From NCBI RefSeq assembly GCF_030272615.1, contig NC_081409.1, positions 24,510,406 through 24,574,405 on the forward strand: a DNA stretch of 64,000 nucleotides, read 5' to 3'. The DNA comes from Cryptomeria japonica (taxonomy: Eukaryota > Streptophyta > Pinopsida > Cupressales > Cupressaceae). Positions 55,373-64,000 of this stretch are shown in pieces. How positions within the stretch are numbered: position 1 is the first letter of the stretch; each line of letters opens with the position of its first letter. The notes beneath the pieces were generated by a model. That model saw only the letters and a program-made list of their open reading frames with translations, was not told where the DNA came from and did not search any database. The position numbers were made by a program, and so were the translations under genes.

Positions 55373-57776
55373 TCGACCCCAAATATCATATCGGTTTTTG
55401 AAACTAACCTCTTTTGCAGGCACATGGGAAAAATGAATTAACGCGTTCAAATGACTGTTTAGTGCATCCAGTAAACAGCGTAGTGCATCTAGCCCACTGT
55501 TCAGCACATGGAGTCTCTACTATAGCGCGTAAAGTCCTTTATTTAGCGCATGACCCCCACTAAAACTTTTCTTGTAGGTCTCAGCGCGGAAGAAAAACAG
55601 AGTAGCGCATCTACATAATCTATTAGCACTTCGGATCTATCAGACATCGCATCTTGTTTACCATATAGCGCATTAAGTTCATCAGCCAGCGCATAAAAAC
55701 TATCTTTTAGCGCATCAAATCAGTAATTTTCCTGTAGGTCTCAACGCGGGAGGCAAACAGAGTAGCACATCCGGAACATGGTACAACGCATAAAGATATT
55801 GTTTTAGCGCATCAAAAATATATTGTAGCGCATACAGTCTGTTCTGTAGCGCATCACAAACAAAAAAAAAAATAAAAATTTAAAATTGTAACAGCAAGAG
55901 AATTTAGACTTGTAGAAGTCTACCGAAATCCATATTTTCTAACTCATGGATTACAATTTTGCAGGTTTCTGACGGTTTCTTATAGGTGGAGTGGGAAATT
56001 TTCTTTAAATGATTTTTTTCGTTGACCACCAAAACATCGAATTTACTTTGTTGACCAAAATTCCTTTTCATAGATTAGAAAATCATTGCTTTGAAAGGAT
56101 AAAATAAACACCATGTTTTTGTGGAGCAACATCTCCACATAGATTTTAGCAAATCACTGAATTGAAAGGATAAAATAAACCGACTTGATTGCTTTGTCTC
56201 GAAAGTGGAAGGAATATGCTCTCCCTTTAATTGGGTGATCAAAAATCCAGACCACTCTTACAGCTTTCTTTACTTCAAGCAATAAAACCTTTAGCAGGCC
56301 TGCCTTCCCGAGGAGTTGCAATCAACTCTTAAAGCCGTTTATGGCCGGTGTGAAGGGAATGACCTAAGTGGGGAACGACTTTGACGCCAAGAATTCCAAC
56401 CCACTATAATCAAATGTGGAAAGTGATGAAAGTCCTTTTCAACAATTGCGCGCAGTGATTAGCCTTCCCCCAGTATCCTTGAGATATGTAAAGCCTTTGT
56501 TCTAAAGGTTGGGAAGCCTCCTAAGGGAGTTTATCACTGACGGCCAAACAGGAAGCTTGATTACGAACCATAGAAATAGAAACTTTGAACCGAGTCAGTA
56601 ACCAGACATTTATAATATCATAGTGCAAGGGTGGGGAAGAATCCGCCCCCAAGATTACTCACCATATATCTCCCAAGATAGCTACTCAACTATGAAGCGA
56701 TTCACTTTGAGTTAATTTCTGGCAAAAGACAAAAAAATGGGCGCCCTCTAGGGGGTGACACGGCTGTTTGAGCTGATGGAGTATCGAGACTAGTGGGCTA
56801 TGATGTTATTTATGACCCTTGACTAAAGAGTCTATCTGAAGTGTATTACTTGTATCAAAAACCTGTTAAAACATTGGAGATTTGAACACATCCTCGCAGA
56901 ATGTACACTTTTTGTTAGATTAGGCAAAATGGTTTATACTTTTTATGCCGTGTTTGCATTTATTACTTCAGAAAATCATCCATAAAACTTGAAAAATTTG
57001 CAACCAAATTTCAAAATTCACAAAAATCGACCAAAGGAAAAATCAGGGTAGTTTAGCGCATAAGAGCAACCTCTTAGCATGTGGAATACTTCTGTTAGCG
57101 CATCCAAACTACTAGTTAGCGCATTGGTTCAAAACAGTAGCGTTTCATCTCACAGCAAAAAAATGTAAAATCCTTTAGCGCTTCAGAAAAATAGTCCAGC
57201 GCGTGGAAGCAACACCTTAGCGCGTGAAGGCCAAACACTAGCACATAAAGTCCAACAGTTAGCGCGTCACAAACCCAGAATAGCGCATAACTTTTTCAAT
57301 AGCTAGAAAAACAATTTTAACAGTCCAAAAACTTTAGCGCGTGTCTGGGGGCAGCCTAGTGCGTGTGCTTGTTATTTTAGCACATAGAGGAATTTCAGTA
57401 GCGCATATAGATTATGTTCTAGCGCGTGATCCAAAATAGAAAAACAGAGAGCAAAACCGGAAAAATTTTGAAAATTTCAAAACATTTTTAGAAGCCTTTT
57501 TTTATCAACATCATTTTTTCATCAAACTAGAGTGACAAAAACAAACCACTAAAACTATTTCTTGAGCTAAATTTGTGTCAAAACGAACGTTGTCAGAATC
57601 CTAAACGGATCGTACAATAGAGGATGTCTCTCCTATCATAATCCGGAAATCTCATCATCAGTATCAATAGAATCCTTTACCATCTTACGGATTTTTATCT
57701 CAAAACACTTGCTTAAAATTTTCAAATTGTCAAATCAAGTTTCCAGATCGGGAGTCTTTTATCCATATCATTTGAC
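55373..57776 (+). other. Leader with dispersed AGCGCAT/AGCGCGT motifs
   Basis: Two clusters (about 55440-55860 and 57050-57430) contain more than thirty variants of 'tagcgcatc.' or 'tagcgcgt' at irregular spacing, often every 20-40 bases. In the first cluster a longer unit, 'ttgtaggtctcagcgcgg' plus 'gagtagcgcatc', occurs twice. The intervening 55860-57050 lacks the motif. No long ORF. Confidence 0.8.
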
Positions 57777-58283
57777 ATGCTTTGTCATGAAGGGGCATCT
57801 AAAAGCCTTCACTTTGATAGAGTAAGATTTGAAATTTTCAAAAACAAGAATCAACTGAATCCAAACCAATCAAAGGAAACCATTGATCACTCATGCATGA
57901 CTAATCCCCTTATTCTGAGAAGAAAGAACCTCTATCATAACATCACGCTGAAGAAACAACAACCTTGTTTTTCCAAATTCATCAAGAGAAACAAGTTCTT
58001 ATACATCAATCGTCAACTCTTCAAATCTCATCGGGTATTCCTCTATCACGTCAAACGTTATATTCAAAACAAATCTAGCGAATTTGATAAGGAACCCTTG
58101 AAAACAAAAGCATACTGTCAAAAGTCTGCTTTTAATCAAACCATAAACCGTAGTGGAAAGATCAATCCAGCATTCTTGCTTGACGAGTGCATCACGTATA
58201 ACACATCTCAACTAGAACCACCCACCCCCGAGCAACACATCGAAGAGGATTTTGTCCCCTTTGTCACCGAAAGTTTCTACTAA
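57777..58283 (+). CDS. Extra ORF upstream of gag in the gypsy element, 168 aa
   Basis: An open frame with ATG at 57777 and TAA at 58281-58283, one base before the gag ATG at 58285. It is very basic in the first two thirds (KNKNQLNPNQSKE, RRKNLYHNITLKKQQPCFSK, YHVKRYIQNKSSEFDKEP) and ends acidic (TPEQHIEEDFVPFVTESFY). Ogre-type elements carry an uncharacterised ORF in this place. It is free of stops, whereas gag-pol downstream has many, which suggests either chance or less C-to-T damage because it has few CAG and CGA codons. No domain recognised. Confidence 0.55.
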   Translation: MLCHEGASKSLHFDRVRFEIFKNKNQLNPNQSKETIDHSCMTNPLILRRKNLYHNITLKKQQPCFSKFIKRNKFLYINRQLFKSHRVFLYHVKRYIQNKSSEFDKEPLKTKAYCQKSAFNQTINRSGKINPAFLLDECITYNTSQLEPPTPEQHIEEDFVPFVTESFY

Positions 58284-58284
58284 A

Positions 58285-60029
58285 ATGCCTGTTACTCACT
58301 CTCAAAGCAACAAACAAAGCGAGACACACGCAGAATCAAGTATGAATCGCAGATTGTCAAATCCTTTTGAAGTTCCACAATCAGAAGAGCCTGAAATTAC
58401 TAAAGCACTTCTCCAAGAATGTCAGGAAAATCCTTCATTCCAAAAGCTTGTAGAAAGGCTCATGGAAAATGACAAAGAAAGATATCTGCTCATGCTTACA
58501 AGTAAAGGCGTTAAACTTCTCGAAGATTTAGACTCAAACATCTTTAAAACAGGATCTCGACAATATGCATATCAAGAACAACAAAGAGAAGAAGAAACCC
58601 ATAACTTTGAACAACACATACCTAAGCAACGCATTCTAGAACAACGCATACCAGAAATGCATATACCCAAACTAGAAACACCAGAGCAACATATACCATT
58701 CACCACACCTTTTCAGCTAAGAACAAATACAAGGGAAGAACTTTACCCTCACCAAGAAAGTATACCTTTAGCTGCCCTTACTCAACAAATGCAAATGTTT
58801 CAAAGGCAAATATAGGATATGCAACAAGGGACAATAGTGTGGTACTCTTTGAACGAAATCTGTCCTTATCCATTTAACAGAAGATTGAACATGGTGCCTT
58901 TTCCACCAAACTCAGGCGTTCCCAAATTTAATAAGTATGATGGGAAAAGTGATCCCCGAGATCATGTTCGGGAATTTTGCACACTTTGCCTTGAATTTAC
59001 TCATGATAAAACCTATTTGATGAGGTTATTCCCTAGAAGCTTGGGAGGGCAAACCATGGAATGGTTATCCAAAATCTCGCCACCTGTCAGATCATTTGAT
59101 GAATTGGTTAACAAATTCATAACCCACTATTCCTACAACATCCAACATGCCATAACCATGCTAGATGTTTGCAACACCAAACAAAAGAACAACGAAACAT
59201 TCATGGTATTCCTTCAACGCTGGCGATGCATGGTCTCTAGATATCCTTGAGATATTCCCGAAAAAGAGAAAATGGAAATCTTCATCGATAACTTAAATGG
59301 CGAAATAGTTACAGACTAAAACTTCAATGCATACCATCTTTCGCTAAATTGATTGAAAATGGCATTCAAGTGGAAGAAGCTTGTGTCAAAAAGGGAACAC
59401 TCAAATTTTACAAGGAAAGAACAAACTCATCAAACTACAATAACCAAAACAACACCAACCTTGACAAATCTCAATTTTGGACTCGAAACAAAAACGAAGG
59501 CAACAATGAAACACATGATCCAAAATCTAAGCAACCAGTGCTTGCATTATCCAGAAATCCTCAAAACACAAAAAATCCTAAAAATGCTACTCCAAATGCT
59601 AACGCATATGCACAAAACACTGATCAAGGACAACTCAACACAAACAACACCAATGATACTCAAAGAAAAAACATGAATCCAGGACCTAACAACAATTCTC
59701 GCAACACGAACAATTTCCAAAAGCGTATCTTCACACCACTGGGACAATCATTAGAATCCGCATTCAGAGAACTTTTGGCAAACAAGATTCTTTCTCTGCC
59801 TCCAATCAGCAACTATGAGCCCCCAATCAAACCGCCTTGGTGGAATGATTCACACTATTGTGATTTCCATCGCAATAAGGGTCATAGAACAAACGAGTGC
59901 ATGAGATTGAAACACATAGTACAGGACATGATTGATCGAGGTGACTTAATGGTCGATGGTCTCAAAACAAATGGTGATCATGGAGCCTTCAAAAATCTTC
60001 TCCCTAATTACAACAAAGATGGAGCATAA
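58285..60029 (+). pseudogene. Gypsy gag
   Basis: ATG at 58285 (MPVTHSQSNKQSETHAESSM). It has a helical region (LLQECQENPSFQKLVERLME) and a Gln/His-rich repeat-like stretch (EQHIPKQRILEQRIPEMHIP). The retrotransposon gag domain is at 58880-59250, with PKFNKYDGKSDPRDHVREFC, TMEWLSKISPPVRSFDELVN and FMVFLQRWR. After an Asn/Thr-rich linker comes the Cys/His region CDFHRNKGHRTNECMRLK at about 59860. Stops at 58813 (TAG), 59248 (TGA) and 60027 (TAA) and a frameshift near 59310 disrupt it. The Cys/His region matches the one at 7600-7700, linking the two gypsy elements. Confidence 0.85.
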
Positions 60030-63000
60030 ACTTTAGATGATACACGTGGAGCTCATATTAATCACATCTACAACAACACCATCAACCACATATCAGCTGA
60101 AGATCATCAAGTAAATCTCATCACCATTCGAGATCGACATGATCATGAATCTGTCAATGTCACAACCCGAACTCAAAAATATGTCTTGAAAGGACATACT
60201 GCACCTACAACTACCACACCAAAAATCTAATATGACTTGGTCAGCCAACTACGCAAGACTCCAGCTCAGATATCTATACTAGAATTGTTGAAACTATCGC
60301 CAAGGCACAAAGACATATTAGAACAAGTGCTATTGGAAACCAATGTACCTCAAAATTTGGATACAGACAGATTTCAAGCCATGGTCGCCCATATGACTGG
60401 ACCTCATAACCTCACCTTCTTAGAACATGACGATGTTTCATTAATCCATCCGCATAATACTCCTCTCCATATCGAAGTCATTGTTTGCAAACACCGCACA
60501 AAAAGAGTCTTAATAGATGGAGGAGCCGGACTTAATATATGTACTTTAAAGCTTATCTGTGCATTAGGCTTCTCAGAAGAATCTATTGATTCCTGCAAGA
60601 AGATTACCATAAAAGCATATGATGATGAGGAAAGGTCCTCTAAAGGAGCAGTGATATTACCTATTCAAGTAGGACCAGTACAAAAGGATACTATATGTCA
60701 GGTCTTGGACATAGACCTCACCTACAATATTTTGTTAGGATGACCCTGGATACATAAAATGCAAGCAGTACCTTCTACGTATCACCAGTGTGTCAAATTT
60801 CCTTATGATGGACAAGAAATATCCATATCTACTGATCACAATCCATTTCAACATTGCAACGCAATGGGGGTAGCCTAGGACAGTTTGGTTCCTCATAATA
60901 GAGAAAAGCAGCAATCTTCAGTATCAGATCAACAAACAGCAAAATCCGACTCCTTATGGGGAGACTTCAAACAGAAAATGCAAATCAAAGACCAAGGTAT
61001 GGGAGAATACTCTTTGGAGCCTTTATGTTTGGCTAAATTGCCAACATCACCTAGATCTCATGGATTGCCTACTACATCAACACATTTGGTCACTCAGCCC
61101 ATTACCAAATTTGATGGTACTTTCATCCAACTAGGCACTCTGGCACATGAATCAGAGGATAAGGACATTCTTAGCTGGTTATACAAAGATGAGGGAGAAG
61201 ATCATAGAGCAGTCGCTCTGGACATTGTTCTACCAACACACCTGTATGGAAAAGGCTACTTAATCATGAAGCAAATGGGATATGGCGGTAAAGGACCTAT
61301 TGGGAAATGCAAAGAAGGAGTCACTGAACCCATAGATCTTCCTTCACAACCTAGTAGAAATAAAGCAAGATTGGGTTCTAAACTCACGTTCCTATTGAAA
61401 CGGCTGCCACACCTAACTATCAAACCTCAATGGAAGGTAAAGACAAAGTACAAAGAAGAATCCTGGCAGGAAGCACTCTTTGAATCCGCAGAAACAATCC
61501 GCAAGGCACGAGAACGTCAGGATCAGAAGTTACATCAGGAAAACCTTCTAAAACACAAAAGGGCCATATCTGCAGCAGTAGCTCATATTCAGACACCAAT
61601 ATCTCAAGAAAAAATCATGTCATCTCCAAATACCGTTATTCCTCCCCGAAGAAGCACAGTCTATGAACAAATTCAGAAAGTAGAAGACGGATCTAACACA
61701 GAATCAACAAAGACTATCAAAATGGTATCTATCATCAAAGATTTGTTTTCACCATACAACATACCAGTTCACAGCACAGATAGAATCTGGGATGATGCCT
61801 ATGAGACTGATTCCAATGAATATGAATGGGGTACCTGCTCCAATGCTACTACAGATATCCCTAGTGATACTGATTCTATATCTCTCTCCCAATAAGAACA
61901 TAACGCAGAAGATAGACCTCTTGAATTTGGACCGCAGAATATCTATGACACTAAGGAAAGCGAACAAGAACATTATGAGCAAGTCTATGTAGAGGATAAT
62001 ACCATTGAAGACCTTGATGAAATCCTGAACTTCTTCAAAACCAAGAACAATCATGATGAAAACTCCGTCCTAACACTCACAGTAGCCGAACTTGATCCAC
62101 CTAATGATTCCTTACCACTTGTCTTTCCTGACCTCATTGACTGGGATGAACCTAAAATCCATGATATACCAATTTTCCCAAATGATGAATCTATTATCCA
62201 TTACCTATGTATCGTAAATCTGGAAACAGGCTCTACCAGTGAACACAATAATGATGTCTACAAACTAGGGAATGCCAAGTCTCTCAGTCGCAAAAATGAA
62301 CCAAATAAAGGATCTAATGCTGAAAACTAGTCAATGGCAATTCTAGATCACAAAAAAGTAAAAATAAAGGACGCATCTGAGGGTGAAAACCTTTTTAAGG
62401 CACCTAACGATGGGAGGCTTGACACTCTTCCTAAGCACTTTCATGAGCAATCACCCATATTGATTGAGCCCACTCAGTCAATCAACATTGGTACCACGGA
62501 AGCAGCCAGAAACATACACCTTGTAGAATCTCTGATAGAGGGAGAAAGATCAGCATTCATCATCTTCTTCAAAGAATAGCAAATTAACTTTTCTTGGTCA
62601 TATGCTGATATGCCTGGGGTGGATCCACACTTAATCATGCATCACTTGTCCATCTCTTCAGGAGTTAAACCAGTAAAGCAAAAGCTACGAAAGATGAATC
62701 CATAGTTGGCACTCATGGTCAAAATTGAACTAAAGAAACTATTAGATGTCGGATTCATCCGACCCATTGACTATGTAGAATGGATTTCCAACATCGTTCT
62801 AGTATCAAAACTAGATGGTAATATCAGAATATGCACTGACTTCAGAGACGTCAACAAAGCTTGTCCAAAGGACGACTTTCCTCTGCCCAGTATCAACATC
62901 ATTGTACATCTCACAGCAGGCCATGCAATGCTCTCACTAATGGACAGTTTCTCAGGATATAACCAAATCAAAATAGCTCCTGAAGATCAAGATAAAACAA

Positions 63001-64000
63001 CATTCACCTATCCTTGGGGAGCATACTGGTGGAATGTTATGCCTTTTGGCTTAAAGAATGTAGGGGCCACTTATCAAAGAGCAATGACAACAATCTTCCA
63101 TGACATGATGCACACATTTACGGAAGACTATGTGGATGATTTACTAGCTAAATCCTTCACCAGAGCAGAACATCTCAACATCCTAACAAAGATCTTTGAT
63201 CGATTGGAGAAATTCCAAGTCAGGCTCAACCCTAAGAAATGTGTCTTCGGGGTTACATCAGACAAGTTACTAGGCTACATAGTCTCAGCTAAAGGTATTG
63301 AAGTAGATCTAGCAAAGGTACAAGCCATTATGGACATGCCACCACCGAAGAATATCAGCCAACTCAGATCTCTACAGGGATGACTTCAATCAATCAGGCG
63401 ATTCATCGCTCAGCTAGTCGATAAAAGTCTACCATTTAACCATTTACTACACAAAAATGTACCCTTCAAATGGGAGGCCAAGTGTGCAGAATCTTTTTAC
63501 CAAATCAAATAGTACCTGATGAATCCACCAGTTTTGGTACCACCAGTCGCAGGAAAGCCTCTTATTTTATATATCTCAACAATAGATATATCGCTGGGGG
63601 CACTATTGGCACAAGAAGATCAACAAGGGAAGGAACGTGCCATATATTACATTAGAAGGACATTGAATAGCTATGAACTCAACTATACATTCATTGAAAA
63701 GGCTTGCCTAATAGTGGTCTTCGCATCTCAAAAGTTCCGCCATTATATGCTAGCACACACCATCAAGCTAGTTGCAAAAATTGATCCTCTCAAATATCTA
63801 CTCAGCAAGGCAGCTCTTATAGGCCGATTGGCTAAATGGGTCATGATTCTTAGTGAATTTGACATTTAGTACACAGAAAGATGAGCCATCAAAGGACAAG
63901 CAATTGCAGATCAGTTGGCCAAAGCACTGCTACTAGGAAAACACACCATGGAGATTGAATTTCTAGATAGGGACGTTCTTGCTCTTTCTACTAAACAATG
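60030..64000 (+). pseudogene. Gypsy protease, G-patch linker, reverse transcriptase and RNase H (3' end outside window)
   Basis: Same frame throughout. Protease at about 60450-60740 has RVLIDGGAGLNICTLKLI, with DGG in place of DSG, and DLTYNILLG. A linker at 60885-61895 holds a G-patch-like segment (YLIMKQMGYGGKGPIGKCKE). Reverse transcriptase at about 62700-63380 has VGFIRPIDYVEWISNIVLVS, RICTDFRDVNKACPKDDFPL, MDSFSGYNQIKIAPEDQDKT and an intact YVDD box (EDYVDDLLAKS). RNase H at 63519-63870 has ISLGALLAQEDQQGKERAIY and IEKACLIVVFASQKFRHYML. Eleven or so stops interrupt it (for example at 60741, 61893, 62577, 62703, 63381, 63511, 63867 and 63882). Most fit C-to-T change of CAG, CAA or CGA. 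Reverse transcriptase has no frameshift. Confidence 0.9.

Larger units (their letters stand above)
53848..64000 (+). mobile_element. Large Ty3/gypsy element (Tat/Ogre-like), 5' part
   Basis: LTR, primer site, a 2.4-kb leader full of AGCGCAT motifs, an extra ORF, gag, protease, a G-patch-containing linker, reverse transcriptase and RNase H. The window ends within or just after RNase H, so integrase and the 3' LTR are not seen. At least 10.1 kb is present. The extra ORF before gag and the long leader resemble Ogre/Tat elements. Confidence 0.85.

Overview
This is repeat-dominated nuclear DNA from a seed plant. I saw no bacterial-type genes, rRNA or tRNA genes. LTR retrotransposons of several Ty1/copia and Ty3/gypsy lineages are packed and nested, with tRNA-iMet primer sites (TGGTATCAGAGC), plant-style introns, a CACTA (En/Spm) transposase relic and pieces of one ordinary plant gene. 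The very large elements and old nested insertions suggest a big genome, possibly a gymnosperm; that is inference.

Layout. 1-2462: decayed CACTA TNP2 transposase on the minus strand, running off the left edge. 2763-3755: a 993-bp terminal-inverted-repeat (TIR) transposon with a 4-bp target duplication. 6838-11206: a truncated minus-strand Ty3/gypsy element (gag, long repetitive leader, PBS, LTR) that cuts a minus-strand copia element (11207-14870). 14921-15646 and 36706-36769: the 3' exons of a 4-coumarate-CoA-ligase-like gene. 37080-38250: copia relic. 38711-38895: foldback. 39708-44834: a gag-only LTR element. 46008-47169: LTR-like block. 50773-51621: second copy of the short-LTR element. 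53848-64000: a large Tat/Ogre-like gypsy element running off the right edge.

The centre is a three-level nest. The last exon of the CoA-ligase gene is split by a retroelement with 238-bp LTRs (15647-36700, target duplication ATTCC). That element has no visible pol and carries one long unknown ORF. Inside its ORF sits an 18.9-kb DNA transposon (16709-35615). Its TIRs begin GGGT, it has a 4-bp duplication GTGA, and removing it rejoins the ORF in frame. This transposon has two convergent genes: a decayed DDE-type transposase (minus, 34435-31407) and a mostly open multi-exon gene (plus, 21827-24442) with a proline tract and a tandem array of identical-phase exon-intron cassettes. A young copia element (25157-31240; LTRs differ at 3 of 319 positions by my count) lies between them.

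The giant transposon is the best candidate for something undescribed. Its TIR framework and 4-bp duplication resemble those of the 993-bp element at 2763-3755, so the window may hold a large member and a small non-autonomous relative of one family. Nearly all retroelement ORFs here are broken by stops that look like C-to-T changes of CAG, CAA or CGA codons, as expected from cytosine-methylation decay.
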